Shown: positions 50,480-62,636, counted from the stretch's first letter. The stretch: 64,000 bases of DNA from Adiantum capillus-veneris (GCA_014529385.2 CM043952.1:67798870-67862869); one strand, 5' to 3'. Notes: a model not told the origin generated them from the sequence alone. Program-made: numbers and translations.

Positions 50480-50700
50480 ATCGGTGTTGCTTAAATCGGT
50501 GATCAACACAAATCATACATGCTGCCTAAATTGGAAAATCTTCACCAGTGCTGTTTGTTTAAATAAATGAATTTGTTGTTTGTTGATGTGATGCCTAAAT
50601 TGGCAAATTTGCATAGTTAATCGATGTTTTCTAAATCAACGAATCTACACCAGGATGAGCATGTACACACTGCCTAAATCAGAGAATCTATGTGCATGTG
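50480..50700. repeat. Diverged about 50-bp repeat (CCTAAATTGG type)
   Basis: Five imperfect copies of a motif like TGCCTAAAT(T/C)(G/A)G followed by AATC, at about 50487, 50523, 50592, 50628 and 50680. Probably an eroded LTR or minisatellite. Confidence 0.45.
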
Positions 50701-53100
50701 ACCAATGGACTAGACAAGGCATAAAAGACAAAACATTTATTATCTTCTTGTTGACAACAAATTGGCGTATGTTTAAGTACTAGTAGTAAAGTGCTTAAAA
50801 ATGTTGCTCACTATCCAAAGCATCTTAGCTCATGCGAGTAGTTGTATCTTAATGTCAAATCATCTCCATAGAAATTCCATTCAATGCAAGCTTAAGCCAT
50901 GACATGAGAGATCATTGATTTCACAACTCATAAGACAATGTAGGTAAGAGAAGGAGGCCCGCGGTCTAAAAAGATTCGGAGGTATTCTTCCTTGCTACAA
51001 AAAATTTCTAAGATATCTACATATATACCTTGCAAAAAAGCAAAGTAAGTGAGAATTTATTAAATAAGTATATCAAATTGGGGGATTATTGTATAAGAAG
51101 CTGTTAGAGAATAATATCATTAAGGAGAAAATTTATTTTTCTAGATGTATATTAATAGGATACATTGAGAAATTACATACTTGGATGTTCTCCAAAGAAG
51201 TAGCTAGTAATCAAATTAGAATGATCAGTAAATAAGCAATTCTAGAAGTTTTTGGAGCTACACCCTATGGAAGTCATATGGATTTCTGATGAGATATGAA
51301 AAAATATCTACAACTTTACGTCATGTGTTTAGCTTACTTGTAGATGTACTTCTCATAGACAAAGCACTCAAGATGGTTTTCTGCTAGATTTAACCAAGGA
51401 TTGCCCTACCATATGAGCCGATAAGGTAAAATCTAGATAAATATGTAAAATGATTTGCAAAGTTAAACAATTAGTGTATATCGGGCATGCATTGACAAAG
51501 TGTTACTAAACTCAAACAATAACTCCAAATAAAAAACTAATGATAGTGCTTTATGTACAAAACAATCAGAAAGCCATCCCTAGATTTGATTACGTACTTA
51601 AGCCTATGTTTTTTACTTTAGTATCATACCATGGAGCGCTGAAAATAATCACAAAGGTATCAAAAATATTAGATCACTTGCAATAGGTGTATCTGTACAT
51701 CAATATATATTAGGGATTTCCTTGTGGAAGGACTGAGGAGGGATCAATTTTTTTATTTCAATGAGGAACTACTTGCCTAGCTATGTTCGGATCATAACAC
51801 ATCATAGGGAGAGCATGAGGGGGTTCCATTTGGTAATTACAAGCTTATCGGATGATAGTCCCTAGGTTCGATTCAGACTAGACTTTGGTAATAAGAGTAA
51901 TGAAAAATTTGATTTTGTCCATTGGAAATACATACCACTTGCAATCATATGCTCCAAATAAGATTGAAACTTTTGATGGCCTAATTTAGTGTAGACAAAA
52001 GTGACATAGACCCTAGTAACCTATGTGGCTTTCCTTGAAGTAGCATCTCTAAGCACAATTAAAACTTGGTTATCATGACTTGTTCTAATGAGCTAATATT
52101 TCAACTTGCAACCTGGTTTGTGATGTTGATTAGGAAGCTTTGACCATTGGCTAATAGTGGGTGCCTTATGAAATACAACCTTCTTCCACTCTAGCAGGCC
52201 TTGCATAGTGAATCCTACCATGCATGCACCACGAGGGTAGTGGGATACCGTTCCCAAAGACGATCCAAATTGTGTTGTCTTATTGTAGCCTTCTAAAGTG
52301 AAATATCAGGCTTTAGGTGAAAGCTTTTAAAGTCCATCAATGTCGTCAGTATTAGTGTATGCATCATAGGTTTATTAGTGTATGTATCATAAATTTATGA
52401 TATTTCCTTGATTACCATCATTTTGAACATGGTCTCTCCTATATTCATTGGTCGCTCGCATGAAAAATATGACACCCAGTGATGAAGGCATGTTGAAGCC
52501 CAGAAGCGACTAGGCATAGGTGTTAGTAGATTGATATAGGTTCACAATTGAACTAATCAAAGTCGCATGGAGGGGGGAAAGGGAAATAGAGAAGAACTCC
52601 ATTGTGGCATGTTGTCGTGTATTGGATCTCACAATGTTTGTCTGGTCACCATGAACCTTACTACCAACTTCTCAAGCTACTTGGAAAGAGCCCAAATAAT
52701 TGATACAACAATGGAAATATCTTCCTCCAATTTTTGCATCGGTGCTTCCATATTGGAATCTCCAACTACTAGCTTGCTTGTTGAATTTCTAGAGTGGGCA
52801 TGCGCAAATCTATACAAAATGAAGAGCCAAATGGTGGTTATTGCTGCAAAAACCTTTGAAAACCTTGTCGGAAAATAACTCTTGATAGAATCACAGGAGA
52901 AGGAAATAGGGTTTTTGAAGCCAATTGGGATGTCGGAGCGTCCCTAGGGTTTGCACTGATGGCAACCTGCTAGCATGGGAGTGTCGACCACCTCATGGTA
53001 GTCAAGGTTGCCTTAATAAAGCAGGAGCATGGTGTGGGAGTGAACGGCCAGGAGGACTCCCACTATCCGAGGCGCAGAGGGTGCGCATTATGTGAGAGAT
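50701..53100. other. Unassigned, probably eroded retroelement
   Basis: No intact gene. On the minus strand 52310 to 51870 is fairly open: HYPRGACMVGFTMQGLLEWK, then after single stops LIRTSHDNQVLIVLRDATSR and VYVTFVYTKLGHQKFQSYLE. Upstream, near 52750, a short frame reads MEAPMQKLEEDISIVVSII, the style of a gag N-terminus. A plus-strand frame of 103 codons (52567-52878) covers the same DNA. I recognise none of these; an old minus-strand retroelement is the likeliest source. Confidence 0.25.
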
Positions 53101-53104
53101 TCCA

Positions 53105-53106
<2 letters not shown>

Positions 53107-53145
<39 letters not shown>
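53107..53145. repeat. (TG)n microsatellite
   Basis: About 38 bp of TG repeats, followed by a GA-rich stretch to 53190. Confidence 0.95.
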
Positions 53146-53148
<3 letters not shown>

Positions 53149-53529
53149 ACAGAGAAGGAGAGAGAGAGAAAGTAGAGAGAGAGAGGGACAGAGACACTAC
53201 ACGCAGATAGGTGGTTAGGTGGGTATTGGATTGCGATGATATGTGTGAATACATAGGGTATTATGTAGGGCTGATGATCAGGGATACGAACGGATGCTCA
53301 TACCCTTTGGGTTCTCGAGGCATGATAGCTTCCATATTTTTATTTTATTCCAACATCTTCCCTCAGCTGAATGCCGAGGGAGAGAGGTGTTGATTACATC
53401 TCAATCCTAATACAAGTGCATGTAGGAGTGCCTATATGAGATGGTTGTGCTTTTTGTTTTTGTGATTGCTTTGCAATCAGTGCAAGAAGGAGAAAACAAA
53501 TTTTGGGTTTGAATCTGGGACTTGGTGTC

Positions 53530-54760
53530 ATCCGAGATCAATCAAGAAAGTGTTGAAGGTGAAAATTTGATGGTGAGGTTTCATCTTCCATCGTGGATTC
53601 AAATGCATCAAGCACTCGTGAGAAACCTTCAAGTGTCGTGGATGAAGAGCTACACTTATTCCCCCCTTTCGTACACGACATGAGCCAGCAAAAATAGTCA
53701 GTTGTGCTCGCCGCATACATTCAGCAGCAAGGAGGTACATCAATGAAACCAAGGAAGCATTGTCAATTTCATTTCCGAAGAACTGTTCTTTTTCAGGTGC
53801 TTCATCCGTATCCTTAACCATTGAAAGGCCAATTGCATCAGCAAATGGATCATCACACCAGTGATATTGAGTTCCAAAATTGTGGCACAAGTTTGGTTTT
53901 CGATTGTGAGAAGCACGCTAGTAATATTTTCAAAAGGGGACTCTGACATAGCATTCAAAAACATCCAGCTTAGAGATTTCTAATGCCACATTTTCATTGA
54001 GGCCATCATCAATAGCTCCTTGGAGATGGTTATTGTACATGCCATCGTCTTGTGTGTAACCGTACTCTAACTGGTTCGTCTGCAAATCAGAGGTGTTATC
54101 ATTCTCTGCAGGTTAGCCAAGGAAGTGGCTATGAGGTCATCGGCTTTGGTGACTTGCAGGGGTACAGATCTACAGGAATGCAGACCTATTGTAGTCATGT
54201 CATCTCCATCATCAATAGTGGCGGCATCTTTGATTGCATGCTGGAAAGCAGGTGTTGCAGGAGCAATTGCGGCAGCAAGGTCAACCCTATTTTCTTGATT
54301 ACGTGCTGCATCAGGCATTCAAGAAGGTTGGTGATAATTTCTCCCTCATCATGGGTTGCAGTCGGGAAAATTTCATCTGCATGTCTGGCATCGCCATCAT
54401 TGGCGGCAATTGTGGCTACATCAGGGTTGACGACAGTGCATCTTGCAAGGTTGGTGTCACTTATGGTTGCCACAATGGCTGCAGAGTTGGAGGTTGCACA
54501 TGCGGCAAATAAGAAATTGGCCACAGCAGTTGTTGTGGAGCATTGACGTCAGCAACGGTATCTGGTTTGCACCTTGGGTATCATGCGAGACAGTTGCATT
54601 TGCGACAGCAGCATTTGTGGCAGGAAGGAATGCCACGTCGTCTTTTACAGCAAGGATGAGAGCCGCATTTTCTTCAGCATCTTGAAGTGCAGTGCCATGT
54701 TTGAGGGCTTCTCCAGCAGCGTGGGCAACAGGTTCGACGACTTCTGGCCGGTTCTTGGCT
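53530..54760 (-). pseudogene. Degraded coding-like segment, unknown product
   Basis: Long minus-strand open frames overlap in shifting phase. From right to left: LLEKPSNMALHFKMLKKM (about 54700), an Ala/Asp-rich stretch (NPDVATIAANDGDARHADEI; MPDAARNQENRVDLAAAIAP), then FAGSCRVRKGGISVALHPRH (about 53650). A plus-strand frame of 164 codons (54052-54546) overlaps and is probably the shadow. The bias toward Ala/Asp/Thr over many frames suggests a real protein damaged by indels. No family was recognised, and the segment lies between retroelement fragments, so it may be a captured or relict gene. Confidence 0.3.
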
Positions 54761-55015
54761 TGCTAGCTTCTATTGTACCAAGTATCTCTTTATGGAAGAA
54801 GCTATAAAACAAAAGCCTTTTGGAGGAGGACCAGCTCCACATAAATCCGATCCTCAACTGTTGTCAAGTTCTCTAATTCTCTCTCTTGCAAAGTAATGTT
54901 GATGCCAAGTTAATTAAGTATAGTAGTGGTTATGTTGCTACCTCTAATCAAGTTCACCCTCTATTTTCTTAAAGTATTGTCATAAAAATGCTCACTATAG
55001 TTTTCTTAATTCCGT
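54760..55015 (+). repeat. Fragment of element III-type LTR
   Basis: Reads AAAAGCCTTTTGGAGGAGGA and CCTCAACTGTTGTCAA like 23224-23285, and continues with weaker similarity to the LTR end. The rest of that LTR is absent. Confidence 0.7.
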
Positions 55016-55089
55016 TATTCTCAATGTTCATGGTCCATTGAGCTTGGCTGCTCACGATTCGTGAGGATGCGAGGATCTTCACACCATAG

Positions 55090-55155
55090 ATGAGGTCTAC
55101 ATTGGAGGCACAAAGCATCATTGAGCGACATCAAGCACTCCCCCCTCAAGAGCTG
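55090..55155 (+). pseudogene. Open frame interrupted by the CACTA insertion
   Basis: The plus strand reads MRSTLEAQSIIERHQALPPQ and then two codons (GAG CTG) up to the CACTA end. Without the transposon it would continue from 62884 (TMEDIEAIL, then TAG). Further open but stop-containing sequence extends to about 63060. The element therefore landed in an already broken or very short frame. No product is recognised. Confidence 0.25.
55153..55155. other. Target-site duplication of the CACTA element (CTG)
   Basis: CTG at 55153-55155 is repeated at 62881-62883. A 3-bp duplication is the rule for CACTA transposons. Confidence 0.9.
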
Positions 55156-55178
55156 CACTACAAGAGGTTGTGTGTTCT

Positions 55179-55440
55179 TGTGACGCTCTTAGCGACGGAA
55201 ATACACTGGGTTTTTATAACCCCCGACGTCGCTATAACCGTCGCTAAAAGCGTCGCTACGAGAGCGTCGCTATCTGCGTCGCTATAGGCGTCGCTATATG
55301 CGTCGCTATCTACGTCGCTATAGGCGTCGCTATGAGCGTCGCTATATAGCGACGCATATAGCGACGCTTTCACAGAAGAGTATAGCGACGCATATAGCGA
55401 CGCTACAGAGCCATAAATAGCGACGCTTATAGCGACGCCT
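55179..55440. repeat. Left subterminal repeat array of the CACTA element
   Basis: Ten copies of CGTCGCTA in one orientation (from 55227) and seven of TAGCGACG in the other. They meet at the perfect palindrome GCGTCGCTATATAGCGACGC (55336-55355). In En/Spm such subterminal motifs are the binding sites of the second protein (TNPA); a like role here is inferred. Confidence 0.9.
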
Positions 55441-55803
55441 GAGAGAATATTTTTTTGGTGGCAGGGCATTGAATGCCCTGCCACCCATCAACCATATTGT
55501 ACTTGATTCACTTTTTAAAAAAAGTGCAAAGGTAAATAATAGACCCAAAATAGTCACCCACAAGACGCATTGTTTGCAAAATTGACAATTGTACACATCA
55601 TAGACAAACTGAATTGATTGGCAAATGTAATAATGACAATTGTACAACATCATAGGCATAAAGAATTGATTGGCAAAAGGAATTGCGGTGACAAATGTAA
55701 TAATATACATGGTTCAAAAAGACGTATAAAATCCGTCTCATGATACATAAGCTATGAGAAACCCTAAACTAATGCTATCTAGCTACGGCTAAACTGACGT
55801 CGT

Positions 55804-57117
55804 CTAATCAGACGTCTCATCGCGTCCAAGCGGCGTATCTGTCGGATTCTGCAAAAAAAGACAATAAGACAGTTTTCAGTAAATATAAACATATAACGAC
55901 ATTTATAAAACAATACAAAAAATAAAAAAGAGTAAACCCTAATACTAACCATGCCGCCGCGAGAACTGAGAATGTCCATCAGGGCGTTTAAGCCCTTCCT
56001 GCCTGCGTACTCGCGCTCGTACGGTGTGGGATCACGTCCTGTCATCGACCACTGTCAAAACATACAAAGATTTCATTATGTTAGAACTAAAAAACTCATA
56101 AACCCTAAACTATCGAACATGCATAAAGAGCAATGTGAAAAGACTTACAAAATCGGCCTCAAATGATGCCCATCCACCGCTCCCCAAGTGGTGCGAGCTC
56201 CCTGCCTCTACTCGCGCTCTGGCTGCATCCTTTTGTTGCTTCCACTTGTCGGGATTCTCGCGCGCTGCTTTCTTCGCATTCTTCCAATCTTCTTTGGCCA
56301 GCCAATCTGGCCTATTCCACCCATTCTTGATTGCTTTTTGCACTTCGGAACGCTTGTGTTTGCAGTATTCGCGCATTCGAATCTTCATCAGGTCTTCATT
56401 GAAGCGCTGATCCAGTGTTGGAACGGGAAACTCATCATGAAGTATGCTGATGACTCTGTTTTTTAAATCACTTGGTACTTCACTCCATTTGTTTAGTATA
56501 TAGTGTCTAAACAGCTGAGAGCAAAGACCACGCATGCGCGAGATCACCTTCTTGCCGTCATCATCCATGATGATGCCGCCGCTGATGTCGACGGAGTAAG
56601 GCAAGCCCTCTGGCCGGTGACGCGTGAACCTGGGTGTCCCGGCAGGGGTCTCTAGCGGCGTGTCGATGGGGGTACGGACGTCAGGTGTCTCCACCGGCGT
56701 CTGGGCCCCGAAGCGAGGAGTGTCGAGTGGGGTGGCTCCTGGCGGAGTAGGTAGAGGTGTGTAGCTTCTAGGAACAGTCAGCCGTGCAAAACCTGGCGTA
56801 GACGGCGATGCTGTGGCTGGTATGGGGGCGGGCAAAGAAGGAGAGGGTAAAGAGCCTCGTCGAACACGAGGCGGTGTGGAGGCATCGGTGGCGGAATCCC
56901 CACAACAACTGCCACCGCCACCACTAGAGCGCCGGTGTCTAGACGAGTGTGACGCTCGTCTCGTCGACGCCGAAGCTTCGGAGCGCGCCGAATGCTCCGA
57001 AAGAGAGGGAGATGCGGATGGTGTAGGAACGCGCGATGATGCGCCAGAGCGATGACGCTCCACGTACCACTGTCTCTGCTGCGGTGACAAAGAAGAAAGA
57101 AACTCCTCATCATCCAT
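55804..57117 (-). CDS. CACTA second protein (plant transposase_24 / TNPA-like)
   Basis: Three exons give 371 aa: 57117-56149, 56051-55950 and 55848-55804, with GTAAGT and GTTAGT donors and CAG acceptors; phases fit and no stop occurs. The N-terminal third is Ser/Pro/Thr-rich with repeated TP-type motifs (PGATPLDTPRFGAQTPVETP), likely disordered. The C-terminal part (QLFRHYILNKWSEVPSDLKN, DWLAKEDWKNAKKAARENPD, and the short SSHHLGSGGWASFEADF end) fits the En/Spm-associated domain, which usually carries a HxGGS-type motif. ATG 57117 is the first in frame. Its likely role is DNA binding at the subterminal repeats, aiding or regulating transposition. Exon joins are inferred from sequence only. 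Confidence 0.75.
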
Positions 57118-57389
57118 ACCTGCATTAAACACACGAATATTTAAACTTAATATTGAATGAATAGAGTAGACAATGACGCAAAGACCATTAAATACAATGA
57201 CGTAATGACGCATATAAATACAATGACGCAATGAATCGAGTGGTAGAAGAGGCAAGTCGAAAACTCAGAATTTTCAATCAAAAGATGTGAGCGCGAGTAG
57301 AAAAGAGCGTTACACACCATGGAAGCTACTTAGAGAGCTAGAGCTTTTACAGCACGGAGCAAAATTGTTCAAATACAATATTTGTGGCT

Positions 57390-60300
57390 TTAAGAGATCT
57401 CTCTCTCATCCTCGCATAACTCAGCATAACTTCCTATATCTATATAGAGCTCTCCGTTTAAACACATATCCTCTGTTTCATTTTGTAGCTCCTCTGCATG
57501 CACCCCATATAGAGTAGTAGCATCTTGATGCTCGTCTGGCACCACCGCAGCGGCTTCTGATTGAGCATCTTCTCTGATCTCCTCCATTGATGTCGTTGTG
57601 ATTGGCACATGGTAGCCTTCATACGTCCTTGCACTACGAGGGGCTACCTCTATGACGTACCACCAGTTTGATGTAGACTTTGTAGGATGAAATACTACCT
57701 GCCAGAGCCACATAACTTACATGAGAGCTTTCAAGCACATAACTTGTAAAAGGGGGATGTTAACTATTTATATACTTACTTGTTCACAATGCTCGGGTAG
57801 TACGAAAGTGTCTCTTAGGTCAGTCCATTTCTTAGTAGAATCCACCTCAAGAAAACCAGACTCTCCTCTACGCACAGTAGCGTTTCGACCCTCCATGATT
57901 ATCTTGAACCATTGCACGTCGAACAAGTCGACAAAAAATCCTCTGTAATCGATCCTCAAAATCTCTTGCAGCGTGCCGAAGTAAGTGAGTTCCGCCACCA
58001 CGGGATCTGCATCAGAGGAACGTCGTCGACTAGACTGTTCAAATTTTGCCATGATTCCACAATCTTGAGTAAAACGCTTTTTGTCGATTCGTTCCACCCT
58101 AAAATGTCGACCTTTACACCATGCTGCTGTGTATGACTTATACTACAACGAACAAAGATTATGAGTGGCCGTTCAAACGTTTATAAATAAAGTCACTTGC
58201 TAGTCGTACATTGCAAACTTACCTTGGTCGCGCAACCCCGAGAGTACTCCCACTCTTCTTCAGTCACTTCGTCACCGCATTGTTGTGCGCTTTTCAATTG
58301 GTTGTGCAACCATCTTAAGCTCATGAAGGTTGGTAGGCTCTCCAGAACCGCTGGATAGTGCATCGGTGGTCGTCTTCCCCGTCTCCACTCGATTCGTGCC
58401 CTTTGTCGCTCTTGCTTTGCATCCTCATATTGTGAAATCCACTTTTGCATCACTGGATTGTGAAGCATGCAAAATCGGTTGATTTTAGCCTCTAGATCTT
58501 CCGTCATCTTCTTCTCAACACCGAGATTGCACATGACAATCCCAGATATGCGCTCATCATCTATGGTTCGCCATAGCGTGTCCCGGGATTTATCAAATCC
58601 GTCTAGCCACTCTCCAATGTACACTAGGGACTCTGATACCAACCAACCTTCTGCCATGCTACCCTCCGGACGTGCCTTTTGACGCACATATCCCTTAAGC
58701 GTTTTCATGAAACGCTCTAAGAAGAACATCCATCTGGAATGAACTGTGCCAGCTATTTCCACCTCATCAACTATGTGAATAAGAAGATGCACCTGAATGG
58801 TTAGCATTGTAGTAGGAAAATGTTTCTCAAACATGCACACAAGCTCCGCAGCATTTAGTTTGGCGAATGGTATGGAGTCTACGTCGATCTCCTTTTGTGA
58901 GATCCATTGCACCAGCTTTGCAAGTTTGTAGATTGTGTTACGGATGTCGAGAGACAAACATCCCTCAATGGCAACCGGTAAAATAAACTGTAAAGTATGT
59001 GCAACAATGATATTAAAGTCCACATTTTATGCAATGATATTAAAGTCCACTATGAACGTACCTGACACATTTTATGCCAATCGTGTGACTTCAAACCGGT
59101 AAGCTTTCCTTCTTTAGTAAAACACGTTCGGAGCGAGTGCATTACGCCAGTGGGGGTCCGCAAAGATCGAATGGCCTCTTTTACTTTGCGTTCTTGGGCT
59201 CCTGTGAAAATCCATGGTGCTTTAGGAAGTTTTATCGATCCATCAGACGCTGTTTGCGGCCAATATTGCTCCATACGATCCACATTTCTAAGGTCAACTC
59301 TGGCTCCCAAAGTATCTTTCTTGCCGGTCAAATGGTCCCATAGTAGATTACCCACATTCTTGAATATGTGCATTGGATCGAGCAAGTGATTGATCACGAG
59401 TCGGGGCCAGTATGGTAACTCGTACCATAGAGATAGTCTCTTCATCCCTGGAGGCAATCCGTCATCGCACATCTCCTTCTGCTCTAACCATGCTTGTGCA
59501 GACATCCTTGGTGGCTCTCTTCCCAAAAAGCCGTCGCGTAACACATGATTCTCTGGAAGATACGCTTGATGACCTTCGTAGATTTGCTTCTTCAGTGAGG
59601 GTGCCCTACGTGCATTCAGTCTAGGTCCACATGTGACACATGCTCTGTATCCGCTTGTTTGAAGCCCTGCATGTATACACATGATAATAGATCAACTATG
59701 GGGAAAAACAAGATTTACAGTGTCTGAGAGAGGAGTGTCAATAGATCACCTGAGCATTCTGTTAGCCCGGGATAGTCATGCATGGTCCACATTAGAATAC
59801 CTCTGATCAAAGCATTCCGTCGTCCTGTGTGTCGGCTCATATCCACCACCTCTATGCCAATCCACAATTGTTGTAGCTCTTCCAATAGTGGACGAAGATA
59901 CACATCCATATTCCCCACTTTATATCGCCCTGGCACAATCAAGCTTAGCCATAGGTGCCCCTTCTTCGTAGTCAACCACGGGGGAATGTTGTAGTTGACG
60001 ATGACAACGGGCCATACACTGTAAGATGTTGATCTTTGACCAAATGGATTTACGCCATCCATAGCCAGGCCTAAGCGCAAATTTCGAGCTTCCCTGGCAA
60101 AATCCGACCATGTTCCATCTATATGTTTCCAGGCTGCGCAATCTGCAGGAATTCGTAGCACACCATCCGAAGATTTATTCTCCTCATGCCATGATGCTAG
60201 GGCGGCCATGGACTTACATTCGAAGAAATGCTTGATGCGAGGAAGCAAAGGAAAATGTCGCAAAACCTTTTGTGGAATTTTTGTCCCGTGGAGATCTACT

Positions 60301-61118
60301 CGATATCTTTCGGAATCACATTTCGGACACTTCTCCATGTCTGTGTATTCCCCTCTGAAAAGAATGCAGTCATTAGGACAAGCGTGGATAGAATTGTAAT
60401 CCATCCCCAAGTTTCGCAAAATCTTTCTTGCTTCATCTCGGGAATCTGGCATCACATTGTCAGCTGGTAGAATGTGCTCTTTCAGCAATCTACACAACAT
60501 AAAAATATGATACAGTCGTGTAAAAATCTATCAGATCATTATACACCATGAGTTCTATTAAAGTAAACTAATTGTAATAGATCACCTGAAAAGCGCTGTG
60601 ACGCTAGTGTCACTCCATCCAAACTTTGCCTGCATGTTGAGAAGAACCAGGAGTGCTTTCAATCTAGACATACGTGCTCCATTATACAATGATGTATCGG
60701 CTTCACTTTTCATATCATCATAGATAAGCCTTTCTGAATCCATGATCGTCTCGATCATTTCATCAATCTCGGGTTCAAACATTGCCTCGTTGGGAATGTG
60801 CTCTGCATGATCATCCCCCGAGCTGTCAGAGGCTACATCTTGTGGCCTCACATATGCTGCTTGACCAAAGCGCCTGCGAACACGTCTATTGGGTTGCAAG
60901 ATTGCTGCTTGTTGGCCAGCGTCAGAGTCCGACGAGTTATAATTGGCAACAACTCGATCTATAATAGATGGATCGAACTCGCCAAATTCACGAACGTGCT
61001 GCAAAGAAACACGTCTTGTCCGTCGCACAGCATGCTTGCATTGATTACAAGGACATAAGACCCTCGTTGAGAGATAGGTGTTTCGGTTGGACGGTCCCAC
61101 ATCCTCGTCGCTACTCAT
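57390..61118 (-). CDS. CACTA transposase (TNP2 type)
   Basis: Six exons give an uninterrupted 1104-aa frame: 61118-60586, 60489-59750, 59666-59062, 58987-58223, 58142-57780 and 57698-57390. Every junction is GT-AG and the phases agree. Domains: N-terminal Transpos_assoc-like CPCNQCKHAVRRTRRVS (exon 1); Transposase_21 with HACPNDCILFRGEYTDMEKC and CPKCDSERY, and WTMHDYPGLTECSG running into GYRACVTCGP (exons 2-3); DUF4218-like region with FFLERFMKTLKGYVRQKARP (exon 4); DUF4216-like FDVQWFKIIMEGRN and FVLPEHCEQ (exon 5) completed by WWYVIEVAPRS (exon 6). It would bind the terminal repeats and excise and insert the element in the nucleus. Length is normal for the family. Splicing is inferred, not demonstrated. 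Confidence 0.85.
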
Positions 61119-61180
61119 AATGAGGATAAAAAACTTATAACCTAGACAACAAATTTAATATTCTATTGGCATTCTTCGTC

Positions 61181-61182
<2 letters not shown>

Positions 61183-61237
<55 letters not shown>
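61183..61237. repeat. (CT)n microsatellite inside the CACTA element
   Basis: About 54 bp of CT repeats, 65 bp upstream of the transposase start codon on the minus strand, so probably in its 5' untranslated or promoter region. Confidence 0.95.
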
Positions 61238-61238
<1 letters not shown>

Positions 61239-61550
61239 ACCTCACATTCTCTAGTCATGTCCAATCCCCGCACACCTCGGTCTAGAGGTGCACGGAGATC
61301 AGAACCACCGGGTTATAATCTCGTCTTTATTGGTCAATACCTATATTTGTGGGTACAAGAAATCTAGACACCCACGTCTACATGATACTGCATGTAGTGG
61401 ACAAAATCCCTTTGCCTCTTCTCTAGCTGTAGCACTTCACTTCATCTTAACATCTTTTCACAGTAGATCTTTTCACTGTTCGTCTAACTCTAAACCCTAA
61501 ACCGTAAGTAATTCTTGCGTGGACTCGATCTAACGTAAATAAGCGTAAAT

Positions 61551-61910
61551 CTAAATAAACGTAAATCTAACTAAAAATAAAGCTAAATCTAATTTAACGT
61601 AAGTCTAATGACTAGAGGTTGTCTAGATGGTCATTGTGTCGGGGATGTAGTGACTCTTGCCGCCCTGAAGATCCACCTTCTTCCCTATCTTCTGAAGACA
61701 TTTCACCAGTACTTTTGGATCGACGGAGCCCACTATGAGTGAAGGCAGCAATACCCTATATTCCATTGAGGGCTTTCTTCACCCGCTTCATGCAGGCATC
61801 GCAGTCTATGGAGACCCGCATCTAATCTAATATAACATAAATCTAAATCTAGCTTAAATAAACGTAAATCTAGTTAAAAATAAACCTAAATCTAATTTAA
61901 TGTAAGTCTA
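61551..61910. repeat. Direct repeat flanking the captured fragment
   Basis: A block of about 56 bp (TAAATAAACGTAAATCTA... to ...GTAAGTCTA) at 61551-61608 recurs at 61855-61910 with about five differences. The HMA-like fragment lies between the two copies. Confidence 0.8.
61625..61818 (-). pseudogene. Captured HMA-domain (HIPP-type) gene fragment
   Basis: The minus strand reads RVSIDCDACMKRVKKALNGI, a stop, then GI. The frame then shifts by one to GSVDPKVLVKCLQKIGKKVD and ends TMTI-stop. This fits the heavy-metal-associated domain of plant HIPP/ATX1-like proteins: the (M/I)DCxxC metal-binding pair, KKAL.GI.GI, then the VDP...VL...KIGKK signature. About 60 of the usual 65-70 residues are represented; a stop and a frameshift make it non-coding. 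Such proteins bind metals such as copper or cadmium. It has no connection with transposase function, and its place inside a CACTA element indicates capture of host DNA. Confidence 0.75.
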
Positions 61911-62169
61911 CATATAACCTAATCTTTAACGTCTTTTAAGATAGTTTCCTACGACGTTATAACTCTCTTCTTCCTGTGTGTGTGCGCGTGTGTGGATGTG
62001 TGTGCCAATAAAAAGAGATAAATGGTATAACCTTTCTATCACCCATGCCAAGTATGATAGATTGATTATGCCATTTCTCTCTTGAATAATAGGTCTTCAG
62101 TTCAACTCCTCATCGGCTAGATCTTTAGGTCTTTTAATTTTAATTAGTTTCCTACGACGCTCCCTTAGT

Positions 62170-62389
62170 TTCTCTTTCTTTCTCTCTCAATGTGTGTGCG
62201 TTTTTTTGGATCGTATGCATGTTTTCTTTCTCTTTTCCTCTCTCAATGTGTGCGTTTTTTGTTTATGCATGTTCTCTCTCTCTTTTCCTCTCTCAATGCG
62301 TGCGTTTTTTGTTTATGCATGCTCTCTCTCTCTTTTTCTCTCTCAATGTGTGTGTGCATTCTTTGTTTATGTATGTGTGTGCGTTTTTG

Positions 62390-62400
<11 letters not shown>
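62170..62400. repeat. 50-60-bp tandem repeat near the right CACTA end
   Basis: Four units of the form CTCTCAATGTGTGCGTTTTTT...TTTATGCATG followed by a CT run (starting about 62180, 62240, 62289, 62339). Confidence 0.8.
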
Positions 62401-62443
<43 letters not shown>

Positions 62444-62566
62444 AACACTATATGTGTGTGTGTATGTGTGTGTGTGTGTGAGAGAGAGCGAGGGAGAGAG
62501 AAAGAGGGGAAGGGAACATGAGAATGAGGAGAGGGAAGGAGCATACCTGGCTCTCCTTCCTCTCCT

Positions 62567-62605
<39 letters not shown>

Positions 62606-62636
62606 GAAAAAGAGAGAGAGAGAGAGAGAGAGAGAG
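62392..62636. repeat. Microsatellite cluster (CT, TG, GA)
   Basis: (CT)n at 62392-62441, (TG)n at about 62455-62480 and 62571-62600, and (GA)n at 62610-62636. Open frames in all phases here are artefacts. Confidence 0.95.
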
